From assembly GCA_031256995.1 (NCBI GenBank), contig JAIRPL010000025.1, positions 1 through 51,314 on the forward strand: a stretch of DNA of 51,314 bases. The letters run 5' to 3'. The stretch is from Puniceicoccales bacterium. GTDB taxonomy: Bacteria; Verrucomicrobiota; Verrucomicrobiia; Opitutales; UBA953. The position numbers and the translations under genes were made by a program. Below are positions 9,027 to 18,070 of this stretch, piece by piece. A model generated the notes under the pieces. That model did no database searches, was not told the origin of the DNA, and was given only the letters and a program-made list of their open reading frames with translations. Positions within the stretch are counted from its first letter, which is position 1; the number at the start of each line of letters is the position of its first letter.

Positions 9027-9371
9027 GGCGGTCACATTCCCCGCCTCGCCATTCCCGCGCAAGCCAAATTTACAAACTTGTTGCAAGTTTTTTACCCCTT
9101 CACGGAAAGGTAAAAATCCGCTGGCCACAGGGCGCGGCCGCCCCCACTGCCGCACCGGAATGCCGGCTGGGGCGCACCGGCAAAACGCGACCACGAATGC
9201 CAGGGCGCCAACCGCCATCTTCCAGGGCGCCCTTCGCGCGGACCAAGGCCTCGACGTCCCGCGCCATCGCGGCACGCCCGCCGTCCAATGCGCCATTTTC
9301 CGCGCCACCCCATCCTATGATTCTTCTTGCCTAACACAAACGGAGCTGCACTGTGCCGGACCTCTTCCTGC
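9027..9371. other. Upstream region of the pilus operon, no gene seen
   Basis: This 345-base region lies between the Amuc_1102 start and tRNA-Glu. Open frames on both strands lack family features. It should hold the pilus operon promoter and the tRNA promoter. The only structured signal I see is the palindrome at 9074-9090. No convincing -35/-10 pair could be assigned. Confidence 0.5.
9074..9090. promoter_or_regulatory. Palindrome upstream of the pilus operon
   Basis: The sequence AAACTTG-TTG-CAAGTTT is a perfect 7-bp inverted repeat with a 3-base centre. It lies 47 bases upstream of the Amuc_1102 start in an AT-rich patch. It could be an operator for the operon. On the plus strand it is followed by three more T, so a weak terminator is an alternative. 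Confidence 0.4.
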
Positions 9372-9446
9372 GGCGGGTTCGTCTATCGGTTAGGACGGTG
9401 CCTTCTCATGGCTCAAAGAGGGGTTCGATTCCCCTACCCGCTGCCA
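9372..9446 (+). tRNA. tRNA-Glu (anticodon CTC), CCA encoded
   Basis: The cloverleaf folds by eye as follows. Acceptor GGCGGGT pairs with ACCCGCT (G1 with U72). The D-stem is GTC/GAC. The anticodon stem GTGCC/GGCTC has one U-U mismatch and holds loop TTCTCAT with anticodon CTC. The T-arm is AGGGG-TTCGATT-CCCCT, the discriminator is G, and CCA follows at 9444-9446. It reads GAG codons. A second Glu tRNA with TTC anticodon must exist elsewhere. It lies 89 bases ahead of folP on the same strand. Confidence 0.93.
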
Positions 9447-9535
9447 CTCCTTTCCTTGCCGGCTGCGCGCCGGCGAATTGGTCCGCGTTTTCCGGATTGC
9501 GACACGGCGGGCAACGCGGTTTTTCCCGGAGGCAA

Positions 9536-10438
9536 ATGCGACCAGCTTGGAAAAGTCCCCACGGGCGCCCACTCCCGGCCATCGGCAACGGCCTGCTCGT
9601 GATGGGCATCCTCAATCTCACGCCCGATTCCTTTTCCGACGGAGGGAAGTTCGTGGACACCAATGCCGCGCTCGCCCATGCACGGCATCTGCTCGCCAAC
9701 GGAGCCGATGTGCTCGACCTCGGCGCGGAATCAACGCGCCCCGGCCATGCGGCCATCGATGCCGAGACCGAGCTGGGGCGCCTTCTCCCTGTCTTGAAAG
9801 CCGTGCGCGCGGAGTTCCCCGAAGCCCCCATCTCCGTGGATACGTTCAAGGCGGAGGTGGCCGCGCGCGCACTCGAGGCCGGCGCCGATATTCTCAACGA
9901 CATCCACGGCGGGCGGCACAGGATGGCCAGCGGACGTTCCCCCATGTGCGAGATCGCGGCGCGCGCCGGCGCCCCGCTGATCCTCATGCACAACCGGGCA
10001 ACGCCCGCGCCAGACCCTGTCTTCTGGGATGAATTCCTCGGCGGGCTGCGCCAGAGCGTGCAACTCGCGCTCACCGCCGGCATTCCCGCCTCCCAGCTCT
10101 GGCTCGACCCTGGATTTGGCTTCGGGAAAACCCCCGCGCAGAACCTTGAATGCGTGCGCGGCCTCGACCGGGTGAAGACACTCGGGTTTCCCGTCCTGCT
10201 TGCCACAAGCCGCAAATCCACGCTTGGCCTCGTTCTCAGTGGCGCCCCGGTGGACGCGCGTCTTGAAGCCGACAAGGCCGTGTCCGCCTGGGGCGCGGCA
10301 CTCGGCGCGGACATGCTTCGTGTGCACGACCCCGCCGCCCTCCGCCCCGTCCTTGACACCATCAACGCCATCAAGTCCGGCCTGCTTTGGCAAAAGCCGC
10401 CCTTCCCTCCCCCCGTTCCTTCCGGACAACCAAAATGA
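9536..10438 (+). CDS. folP: Dihydropteroate synthase
   Basis: The protein (300 residues) condenses para-aminobenzoate with hydroxymethyl-dihydropterin pyrophosphate in folate synthesis. The family signature MGILNLTPDSFSDGG is near residues 23-37, followed by the LDLGAESTRPG loop, the ISVDTF strand, a DILNDI strand, the LWLDPGFGFGK segment and the ATSRKS loop that binds substrate phosphate. Length is normal. The open frame reaches back into the tRNA gene. I chose the ATG at 9536, which has GGAGG three bases upstream, one of very few such sites in the window. The pterin donor would come from the HPPK domain encoded at 40120-41442. Confidence 0.93.
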   Translation: MRPAWKSPHGRPLPAIGNGLLVMGILNLTPDSFSDGGKFVDTNAALAHARHLLANGADVLDLGAESTRPGHAAIDAETELGRLLPVLKAVRAEFPEAPISVDTFKAEVAARALEAGADILNDIHGGRHRMASGRSPMCEIAARAGAPLILMHNRATPAPDPVFWDEFLGGLRQSVQLALTAGIPASQLWLDPGFGFGKTPAQNLECVRGLDRVKTLGFPVLLATSRKSTLGLVLSGAPVDARLEADKAVSAWGAALGADMLRVHDPAALRPVLDTINAIKSGLLWQKPPFPPPVPSGQPK

Positions 10439-11103
10439 GGAAGGCCATGCCGGGGCGCATCCCAATCCCCGGCAATGCGCACACAAAGCACACATGGCCG
10501 GTTTCCCACGCCTCCAGGCCTTGCCTTGAGTTCCCTGATCAAGCCCATCCCAAACACCACCCTGCATCGGGAACGAAGGGAAGGCGTGGAGCGTGAGTTC
10601 TCGACGATGGCGATGGCAAAATGCGGCGGAGGCGCGCGACATGTGTGGCGCAAAGCGAGTCCATGCATTCCGCCCGACGAAAGTGGTGACACCGTGGACG
10701 CCGCCATGGCCGATGACGTCGAACCGAGAAAGTCTTTTCCCTCGGGATGTCTTTTTTTACCCCTCCACTCGCGAGGCACGGCAACAAACCGCCCGTGGTG
10801 AGTGCAGGCGGCCCGCCGACATGCCCGCTGAAACGCCCGCCAGGCATGAGAACAATGCCGCTGGAATCCGCCCGCGAGTGGCCCGCGCTTGCGTGCGCTG
10901 GAATTGCGGCGCAACAGTGCCCACGCCAAGGGGATCGTGAAAAAAGAGAGACCCGCGGCGGCGCCCTCTCGTCGGCACGCCAGTGGCGGCCCTTTCCACC
11001 AAAGGAGCGCCCCGACACACGCGGGCCGGGGACGTCAGGCGGCGCAAATTCGTTCATGATCCAGCGCCGCGGCTTCGTCTGGCGAAACACGGCGTCTGTG
11101 GCG
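10439..11103. other. 665-base convergent gap without a recognisable gene
   Basis: The gap lies between the stop codons of folP and the Sel1-protease gene. Several open frames of 100-180 codons exist on both strands, but their translations are Arg/Pro/Cys-rich and match no family. I see no tRNA and no strong terminator. It could hold a non-coding RNA or a decayed gene. Confidence 0.45.
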
Positions 11104-13170
11104 TCAGTACACCAGCACCATCACCACGGATTTCCGGGCCTGCTCAATCGCATCACCCAACCGCGCACCCGGTTTGTTGGGCGCGCGCAGGGTTGCGCCA
11201 AACTCCTCCAGCAACGGGAAAACATACGATGATTTCACCGCATAATTCACGTTTTGCGGCAGGTGGCCGGTCTTGGCGACGGCCTTCAGGCCGAGCACCG
11301 CCACCACGACGCCGACCACGTTGCCCGCCTCGTCCATCAGCGGCCCGCCCGAGTTGCCGGGTTGCAGCGGCACGCTGACCTGCCAGAAACGCGGATCGTC
11401 CTCCATCCCGAGACGGCTGCTGATCTCGCCCTTGGTGAACTTCGGGGAAGCCCCCTGCAAATTCGGTAGCGGAAACCCGATGGTGAACACCACCTGCCCG
11501 AGGCGCACCGCCCCCGAGCCGGCCAGCGGAAGCGGCGTGAAGCGTCCCTTGCACCGCAGCACCGCGATGTCATTGGCCGCGTCCACCCGCAGCACATCCG
11601 CCGCCCGCATCCGTCCGTCATTGGTCAGCACCTTGACCGTCTTCGCGTCCTCCACCACATGCGCGGCGGTGAGAATCAACCCGTCCTCGGAAACAAATGC
11701 CCCCGTGCCGCTGGCACGCGGCCTGTCACCCGCATCTGGGGCCGGCGGCGCATCCGCCTTTGTTTTCCCCGCCTCGATTTCCGCCGCCAGTTTCTTCGCG
11801 CGCTGCTGGGCAAGAAGGGCATTCTGCCGCCCGAGATTGACCTCAAGGGATGAGATAATTTTCCCATTTTCAGCACCATTCGCCTTGGCCAGATACTGCC
11901 ATGCCAGCGACTCCATCTCGTCTTTTATCACACCCTTGCCTTCCGCATACATAAGTCCAAGCATATATTGCGCTTCGGCATCCCCTTGCTCGGCTGCTTT
12001 TCTACTCCAATTGAGCGCCGCCTTGAAATCCCGAGGAACACCCTGCCCCACATAATACATCTCCGCAAGGCGGCGTTGGGCGGCAGCATGTTCCTGTTCG
12101 GCCGCCTTGCGATACCATGTCACTGCCACCTTGGAATTTTGCGCCACCCCCTCGCCATTCTCATACATCCCTCCAAGCGAATTTTGCGCTTCAGCATCCC
12201 CTTGCTCGGCTGCTTTCTTATACCAATTAAACGCCTCCTTGAAATCCCGAGCGATTCCCCGCCCCACATAATACGTCATCGCAAGGCTGCGTTGAGCGTC
12301 CACATTTCCTTGTTCAGCCGCCTTCCAATACCATATCACCGCCTCCCGGTCATTTTGCTCGCATCCCTCGCCTTTCGCACGCATCGCTCCGAGCATATTT
12401 TGCGCATCGGCATCGTCTTGCTCCGCAGCTTTCTTATACCAATTAAATGCTGCCTTGAAATCCTCGGGGACTCCCTTCCCCTCGTAGTACGCCCACGCAA
12501 GGTTATATTGGGCGGCAGCATCGCCCTGTTCGGCAGCCTTCCGATACCATATCACTGCCTCCTTGGAATTTTGTGCCACGCCCTTTCCATCCGCATACAT
12601 CCTTCCAAGCATATTTTGCGCACCGGCATTCCCTTGCTCGGCTGCTTTCTTATACCAATTAAACGCCGCCTTGAAATCCAGAGGAACTCCCTTACCCAAG
12701 TAATACATCCACGCAAGGTTGCACTGGGCGGCAGCATCGCCCTGTTCGGCAGCCTTGCGATACCATATCACTGCCTCCTTAGAATTTTGCGCCACGCCCT
12801 CACCATTCGCATACATCCTTCCAAGCATATCTTGCGCATCGGCATCGCCTTGCTCAGCTGCTTTCTTATACCAATTAAATGCTGCCTTGAAATCCTCGGG
12901 GACTCCCCTCCCCTCGTAGTACGCCCACGCAAGGTTATATTGGGCGGCAGCATCGCCCTGTTCGGCAGCCTTTTTGAACCACTGAAAAGCTTCCTCGGGG
13001 CGGTAGTCCGCCGAAATGGAACGATCCAACCCGGCGTGGAGTTCCCCGAGCATCACCATGGCACGCACATCGCCACTCTCCGCCTTGGAACGAATTTCCG
13101 GAAGCGTCCTGCCAAAAACGATAGGGACAAAAAGAAACGAAACAAAGGCGGCAAGGAGGCGTTTTTTCAT
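11104..13170 (-). CDS. Exported Sel1-repeat protein fused to a trypsin-like serine protease
   Basis: This 688-residue protein has a signal peptide (residues 1-20), about eleven 36-residue Sel1-like helical repeats (about 33-420, each with a core like AAEQGDAAAQYNLAWAYYEG), a short linker, and a C-terminal HtrA/trypsin-type protease domain (about 485-670). The catalytic triad is complete: His504 in TAAHVV, Asp534 in ANDIAVL, Ser607 in GNSGGP. No PDZ domain follows. Sel1 repeats usually bind partner proteins, so an envelope protease that recruits clients through the repeats is plausible (inference). The ATG at 13170 was chosen before the signal peptide. A palindrome lies 64 bases upstream. Repeats are nearly identical at DNA level. 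Confidence 0.9.
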   Translation of the reverse strand: MKKRLLAAFVSFLFVPIVFGRTLPEIRSKAESGDVRAMVMLGELHAGLDRSISADYRPEEAFQWFKKAAEQGDAAAQYNLAWAYYEGRGVPEDFKAAFNWYKKAAEQGDADAQDMLGRMYANGEGVAQNSKEAVIWYRKAAEQGDAAAQCNLAWMYYLGKGVPLDFKAAFNWYKKAAEQGNAGAQNMLGRMYADGKGVAQNSKEAVIWYRKAAEQGDAAAQYNLAWAYYEGKGVPEDFKAAFNWYKKAAEQDDADAQNMLGAMRAKGEGCEQNDREAVIWYWKAAEQGNVDAQRSLAMTYYVGRGIARDFKEAFNWYKKAAEQGDAEAQNSLGGMYENGEGVAQNSKVAVTWYRKAAEQEHAAAQRRLAEMYYVGQGVPRDFKAALNWSRKAAEQGDAEAQYMLGLMYAEGKGVIKDEMESLAWQYLAKANGAENGKIISSLEVNLGRQNALLAQQRAKKLAAEIEAGKTKADAPPAPDAGDRPRASGTGAFVSEDGLILTAAHVVEDAKTVKVLTNDGRMRAADVLRVDAANDIAVLRCKGRFTPLPLAGSGAVRLGQVVFTIGFPLPNLQGASPKFTKGEISSRLGMEDDPRFWQVSVPLQPGNSGGPLMDEAGNVVGVVVAVLGLKAVAKTGHLPQNVNYAVKSSYVFPLLEEFGATLRAPNKPGARLGDAIEQARKSVVMVLVY
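12428..12972 (-). repeat. DNA-level duplications within the Sel1 repeat region
   Basis: Blocks 12428-12540 and 12860-12972 (113 bp, one mismatch seen) lie 432 bp apart, exactly four Sel1 units of 108 bp. Intervening units alternate between two sequence types, giving a 216-bp higher-order period. Synonymous positions match too, so the copies arose by recent duplication or gene conversion. Confidence 0.88.
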
Positions 13171-13234
13171 GGGCAACGACGGTTATGCGTGTTCCCGCAT
13201 TTTTGAAAACAAAAAACGGAGAGGGTTCCGGATA

Positions 13235-13253
13235 AATCCCAACCTGTGGGATT
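13235..13253. promoter_or_regulatory. Palindrome between nhaD and the Sel1-protease gene
   Basis: AATCCCA-ACCTG-TGGGATT is a perfect 7-bp inverted repeat with a 5-base centre. It lies 64 bases upstream of the protease start and 76 bases past the nhaD stop, both genes being on the minus strand. No T-run follows on the minus strand, so an operator is as likely as a terminator. Confidence 0.4.
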
Positions 13254-13329
13254 GCCAACGTCTTGCGGGACAAAGAAATAGAACCTCAACCCTCCTCCGG
13301 CGACCAAGGAAGAATCTGGGGCCAAAAAC

Positions 13330-14844
13330 TCACTTTCGAACGTGGTCGCCAGCGGCAGCTGCCGAATCCCACTTCATTGCGACATGCTCCGACTCCACAG
13401 GGGCGACCACCGCATCACGGTCAGGGAAAATCCGTTCCTGCACAATGTAGGCTGCGGCACCCGCAAGATAGCCCACAAGGGCAAGCGTGGAAACACGCTT
13501 TAGATACCAGATAAAATTTATCTTCAACATGCCCATCACCATGACACCTGCCGCGGAGCCGATGATGAGGATGCTGCCGCCGGTCCCGGCGCAATAGGCA
13601 AGAAACGTCCAGAACCAGTGATTTTTTGGAAACTCCCCCGCATACATTCCCATCGCCCCCGCCACCAATGGCACATTGTCCACCACGGATGACAAAATCC
13701 CGATCAGGACCGTGATAAGATAATACTTGTTGTCGCCGGCAAGCGGCACGTCATTCAAAACTCCGGAAAGCGCACTCAGCTGGCCTCCACTTTGCAGGGC
13801 ATTCACGGCCATCAATATTCCAAGAAAAAACAAAACGCTCGGCGTGTCTATGCGTTTCAAAACACTGTTGACCGTCAGGGGATTCTCATTGCCTTTCACT
13901 TTGGACTTGTGCATGAATCCGGTGACAATCCAGAGGAGGCTCAAGCCTCCCAGCACACCAAGATAAGGCGGCAGGTGTGTCAGCGCTTTGAACACTGGGA
14001 CAAAAAGCAAAACGGCAAGCCCGAGCGTCAACACCAACAGGCGCTGCGCCGGGGTGGCCTCAATTGGCTCTGGCGCCCCGGCATGGCTGTCCGTTCCGTC
14101 CGTGGCATCCGTGCCGTTTTCACCGGAATCCTCGTCCGGGCGGCGCACCTCCCCTTTCGAAAAGAAGGACAGGATTCCCAACGGAACCACAATGGAAACC
14201 ACGCTTGCCAAAATCGTTTTGGCAATGATGGCGGCGGACGTGAATTTGTTGGCGACCCAAAGCATGATCGTCGTCACATCCCCGATGGGGGACCAGGCGC
14301 CGCCCGCGTTTGCCGCGAGGATGATGACACCCGCAAAAACCCAGCGTTCCTGCTTGTCCGCGATAAGCTTGCGCAGCAACGCCACCATCACAATTGACGT
14401 GGTCAAATTATCCAGCACGGCCGAAAGACAGAAGGTGATGGATCCGATGAGCCACAACAGCGCAATTTTTTTTCTCGTCCGGATGCGGTCTGTGATGACG
14501 CGGAACCCCCCGTGTATGTCAATCAACTCCACAACCGCCATTGCTCCCAACAAAAAGAAGAGGATCTGCGCCACCTCCCCCAGATAATGAACGAGCGGCA
14601 CCTCGGTCAGCCAATCGATAAACGAAGGCACATCCGCCCCCGGATGCGCATCCAGAAACGTCTTGGAATACTTGGCCCACTCCGCGGCAGCAAAGGGAAA
14701 TGCGGCATCCTTGCCAACGGCAAGGAAAACCCACATAATCGCGCCAAGCGCGAGGGCCATGGCGGCCTTGTCAATGTGCAAAGAGTGCTCCAGCGCGATG
14801 CAGGCGTACCCCAGCACAAATATCACAATCATTGCTGTAAACAT
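13330..14844 (-). CDS. nhaD: NhaD-type sodium:proton antiporter
   Basis: This 504-residue inner-membrane protein has about twelve hydrophobic segments and should exchange Na+ (or Li+) for protons to hold pH and sodium balance. NhaD features include the SAVLDNLTTSIVMVALLRKL helix and the NAGGAWSPIGDVTTIMLW segment in the first half, and the SSVVDNVPLVAGAMGMY helix in the second, which repeats the same Asp-Asn pattern. The cytoplasmic loop around residues 225-260 is acidic and Gly/Thr-rich. It reads away from the TPR gene at 15132, with 287 bases between the two starts. Length and motifs fit the family, so the call is firm. Metabolic context gives no further hint. Confidence 0.92.
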   Translation of the reverse strand: MFTAMIVIFVLGYACIALEHSLHIDKAAMALALGAIMWVFLAVGKDAAFPFAAAEWAKYSKTFLDAHPGADVPSFIDWLTEVPLVHYLGEVAQILFFLLGAMAVVELIDIHGGFRVITDRIRTRKKIALLWLIGSITFCLSAVLDNLTTSIVMVALLRKLIADKQERWVFAGVIILAANAGGAWSPIGDVTTIMLWVANKFTSAAIIAKTILASVVSIVVPLGILSFFSKGEVRRPDEDSGENGTDATDGTDSHAGAPEPIEATPAQRLLVLTLGLAVLLFVPVFKALTHLPPYLGVLGGLSLLWIVTGFMHKSKVKGNENPLTVNSVLKRIDTPSVLFFLGILMAVNALQSGGQLSALSGVLNDVPLAGDNKYYLITVLIGILSSVVDNVPLVAGAMGMYAGEFPKNHWFWTFLAYCAGTGGSILIIGSAAGVMVMGMLKINFIWYLKRVSTLALVGYLAGAAAYIVQERIFPDRDAVVAPVESEHVAMKWDSAAAAGDHVRK

Positions 14845-15131
14845 TTGAGGGATGATGCTGCCGGGGATATAACCCGCCCCCTCCCTCCCCTGTCAAGCGC
14901 CACATCTCCGAGGCGGGTGGAAATCGCGAAAAGACCCAGGGAAAAGCATCGCAAACATTTCCCATTGCGGCATCCCCCATCCCAACACTCAAAAACACAT
15001 CCCCCGTCGCGCATCGAGGTCCACGCTTCCACGCTCACTGTCACACTCCCGCATCCGCAAGTCGCGCATTCCAGGTCTTTCGCCTCTTTTTCTGCTTTCA
15101 AAACCACCAAAAACACGCATACCTCCCGGCA

Positions 15132-17000
15132 ATGCTTGAAGAGTATGAAAGGAAGGCCCCTTCGTTTTCCAAATCATGGAAAAAATGGTTCGGGAGATTC
15201 ACAAAAAAGAAAAACAAAGGCGCCACCGCCAGCGAGGATCAGATGGCGTTTCTGGGCCTGGCGCACTATGTCCGCCTGCACAAGGGGGGGGATTGGGTGC
15301 TGGCTCCGCGCTGGAAAGTCGCCGCCCCGGCCCTCGCCCTGTTTTCCCTCGGCCTCTACGCCGCCATCGCCTCCGGAAAATACTGGCTGGATCGCTATTA
15401 TTACGAGTGCAAGGAAACCCCGTACTGGGAAATGTACCTCTATGTCGTCCCAAACCGCATCCCGCTCACCAATTTTGTCGTTCTCCCCGAATTTCTCAAC
15501 CGCCACATAATGGACGTGCGCCACCGCCAGCAGCAGCGCATGAAAAAAATGGTGGCAAAATCCCCGCAGAACATCGCCGACCTATGGTGGCTGATGCAGA
15601 CAAGCCCGGAGAACATAGACATGCAGCTCCAAGGCGTCTACCTCCTCGCATCCCAAGAGTGGCTCAACCGCCCGTTGGACGCCATGAAGGTGCTCGACAA
15701 CACCCTTCCCTACATCTTCAAGGAAAAGGCGACCACGGACAAAAACCTCTCCCGCTATGCCTGGTTTTGTTTCCAGTATGAACAGGACGACCGGATCATC
15801 CAAGTCGCTGAAAAATACCTTCCAGACCCCGACATCGCGCCCTCCACCCGCACCCTGCTCGCGAACTTTCTCGCCGAGGCGCTCTATCTCAAGGGCGAAC
15901 TCTCCCGCGCCAGCGAAATCATCAATCGATACGATCTCCTCCACGGCACCCAAGGCATACTTCTCAAAGTGAAAATCCTTTGGGAAAACGGGGAGCGCCA
16001 GCGTGCCATTGAAATACTAAAACATCACGCGGGGCCAAAAGGGGACGGGCGCGAGCAATTTCTCTATGCCCTCGTGAAATTCTACTGGGAACTCGACCAG
16101 CGCGAGGAGGCCATCCAAACCCTCGATCGAATCTCCTCCGACAACCCGGAGGACTACAAGCCCCGCATCCGCCCCCTCTACCTCCTCGATGATAAAAATG
16201 ATCCCGGAAAAAAACGCCGCGAGAAAATCATAAAAGAATCCCTTGAGCGCCACGGCACAAGCGAGCCGGCAATGCTTGAGCTTGGCAACTACGCCACCGA
16301 GCGGGGCGACATAGAACTCCAGCGAAAAATTGAGGCGCTCTCCCTCGCAAACCGTTTCTCCAAGCTGTCCAGTTTCCACTTCCTCGTGATCGAAACCCTC
16401 GTGACCGCCGGAAAGAATCGCGAGGCATTGGACAGCATAAAAAACATCTTTCTACAAAAGCCCCTCTGGCTTCAAAAAAGCACCATCCTGCAGACACAGT
16501 TTGAGACACTCCGGATGGTGGCCTATTTCTCAAACGGCCAGGTGGAACTCGGCCGGGTCACCCTCTCGCAGCTGACAGAGAAAAACATCCCCGCCACCGT
16601 GGCCGTGGCCTCCGCGCGACGCCTCTTTGCCCAAGGCTATCCCAATGAGGCCAAACAACTTCTGAGCCAATCCTATTCAAACAACCCCCGCAACAGCGCC
16701 CTGCTGCTGGAGTTGGTTAAATTGGACACAAAAAGCGAGAACACCACCGCCTTGGATGAACACCTCGGACGTCTTCTCAATGGACGGCGTCCGCCTCGCC
16801 AAGTGCTGCAAAAAGCCTATGAACACCTGGGCAGCGACCGTTTTCTCTTTTCGCCAAACCGGAGCCATCTTCTCGGGCGTCTGGATCACATGCTGCGCAC
16901 GCGCGTGCTCCCAACCAACGAAATCGAAAAAAGCTGGCCCGGCGCCACGCCCGAACTCGGCACTCCGATCACTCCCGACCTGCCATTTTCCAAATCATAG
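15132..17000 (+). CDS. Membrane-anchored tetratricopeptide-repeat protein of unknown function
   Basis: I do not recognise a specific family. The 622-residue protein starts with a Lys-rich cytoplasmic segment (residues 1-60), has one transmembrane helix (about 62-82), and then a long alpha-helical region whose pattern (paired helices such as LYLKGELSRASEIINRYD) fits TPR-like repeats from about 130 to 590. It is therefore probably a single-pass membrane scaffold facing the periplasm. The ATG at 15132 directly precedes the charged N-terminus. A terminator-like hairpin lies 58 bases after the stop. Neighbours on both sides are on the opposite strand, so it is a single-gene unit. Confidence 0.8.
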   Translation: MLEEYERKAPSFSKSWKKWFGRFTKKKNKGATASEDQMAFLGLAHYVRLHKGGDWVLAPRWKVAAPALALFSLGLYAAIASGKYWLDRYYYECKETPYWEMYLYVVPNRIPLTNFVVLPEFLNRHIMDVRHRQQQRMKKMVAKSPQNIADLWWLMQTSPENIDMQLQGVYLLASQEWLNRPLDAMKVLDNTLPYIFKEKATTDKNLSRYAWFCFQYEQDDRIIQVAEKYLPDPDIAPSTRTLLANFLAEALYLKGELSRASEIINRYDLLHGTQGILLKVKILWENGERQRAIEILKHHAGPKGDGREQFLYALVKFYWELDQREEAIQTLDRISSDNPEDYKPRIRPLYLLDDKNDPGKKRREKIIKESLERHGTSEPAMLELGNYATERGDIELQRKIEALSLANRFSKLSSFHFLVIETLVTAGKNREALDSIKNIFLQKPLWLQKSTILQTQFETLRMVAYFSNGQVELGRVTLSQLTEKNIPATVAVASARRLFAQGYPNEAKQLLSQSYSNNPRNSALLLELVKLDTKSENTTALDEHLGRLLNGRRPPRQVLQKAYEHLGSDRFLFSPNRSHLLGRLDHMLRTRVLPTNEIEKSWPGATPELGTPITPDLPFSKS

Positions 17001-17058
17001 GACGCAAACTCCATACCGCGCTTCGACGTGGCAAAGGCCTGTAATAACAAGGCGTTCT

Positions 17059-17083
17059 CGCGTCCGCCGTGGCGCGATTTTTT
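17059..17083 (+). terminator. Rho-independent terminator after the TPR gene
   Basis: A 6-bp stem (CGCGTC with GGCGCG, one G-U pair) and 6-base loop are followed by A and six T at 78-83 of the 17000s. It lies 58 bases past the TPR stop on its strand. Confidence 0.5.
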
Positions 17084-17164
17084 CCGTGTTTCAGCAAGGA
17101 AAAATATACGACCGTCCCGGGGGCCGGCGGCATTATAGGACACCGTCCTTGACGTAAAAAACGC

Positions 17165-18070
17165 TCATCCCACAAGGCGGTCAAGAAGGGCGATGGCCGA
17201 CTCGGAACGATTCAGGATGTAGAGATGGAATCCAGGCGCTCCGGCATCCAAAAGACCGCGAACCTGTCGGAAAGCCCACTCCACGCCCTCCGCCTGCGCC
17301 GCCTCCGGATTGCCAACGTGCCGGGAAAGACGTTCCTCAAGCTCCTTCGGCAAACTCGTCCCAAAAGTGGCGAACTTTCGGGCATGCTCCAAGGACAACA
17401 CCGGCAAAATGCCCGGAAGAATCGGAACATTGACGCCCATGGCCCGGCAGCGACGCACAAATGAAAAATAGTGCTCGTTGTCGAAAAACATCTGTGTCGT
17501 CACAAAATCCGCCCCTGCCGCAACTTTCGCGGCCATATGCCGTGCATCCGTCCCGACATCGGGAGCATCGGGGTGTTTTTCCGGATACCCGGCAACGGAC
17601 ACCGAGAAATCAGCCACCCCACATGCCCGCTGACGCTCCCGCGCAAGCGCGACAAGCTCCGAGGCATGGGAAAATCCATTGGGCGCGGGCTTGAAATCCC
17701 TCTCGCCCTTGGGAGGATCCCCCCGCAGCGCCATGACACCCGGAAAACCCGCGCCCAAAAAACTATCAAGAATCCGGGCAAGGTCATCGCGCGAATGCCC
17801 GACACAGGTCAGGTGCGGCAGGACACGGAATCCAAAAAGATTTTGCAGCAGTTCCCCATAATCGAATGTGCGCTCCCGCGTCGATCCTCCCGCGCCATAG
17901 GTGATGGAGGCAAAGGCGACGCCGCGCGGACGCAGCGCCTGCGCCGTCCTGAATATTTGCCGGGCACCCTCTTCCGTCTTGGGCGGAAAGAATTCGATGG
18001 AAACCGCGGGGCAAGCCGCACGAAGCAACTCGGCAATGGAAACATGTTCATTCAGACGGCTTGCTTTCAT
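17165..18070 (-). CDS. metF: Methylenetetrahydrofolate reductase
   Basis: This 301-residue flavoprotein reduces 5,10-methylene- to 5-methyl-tetrahydrofolate for methionine synthesis. The TIM-barrel family features are present: VSIEFFPPKTEEG near residues 23-35 with the catalytic Glu, the ITYGAGGS loop (about 57-64), PHLTCVGH (about 85-92), MALRGDPPKGE (about 116-126), and FVTTQMFFDNEHYF (about 188-201). The C-terminal part has the LPGILPV strand. The length is that of the single-domain bacterial enzyme. It stands alone with 342 bases upstream before coaB. I saw no convincing SAM- or SAH-riboswitch in that leader, but I cannot fold it exhaustively. Confidence 0.95.
   Translation of the reverse strand: MKASRLNEHVSIAELLRAACPAVSIEFFPPKTEEGARQIFRTAQALRPRGVAFASITYGAGGSTRERTFDYGELLQNLFGFRVLPHLTCVGHSRDDLARILDSFLGAGFPGVMALRGDPPKGERDFKPAPNGFSHASELVALARERQRACGVADFSVSVAGYPEKHPDAPDVGTDARHMAAKVAAGADFVTTQMFFDNEHYFSFVRRCRAMGVNVPILPGILPVLSLEHARKFATFGTSLPKELEERLSRHVGNPEAAQAEGVEWAFRQVRGLLDAGAPGFHLYILNRSESAIALLDRLVG

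Noticed and set aside
9353-9535. A longer N-terminus for dihydropteroate synthase
   Set aside because: It would overlap the tRNA-Glu gene and add 61 residues absent from the family.
11968-13206. A 412-codon plus-strand frame opposite the Sel1 repeats
   Set aside because: Its apparent periodicity is the reverse complement of the Sel1 units. The minus-strand protein carries the signal peptide and protease triad.
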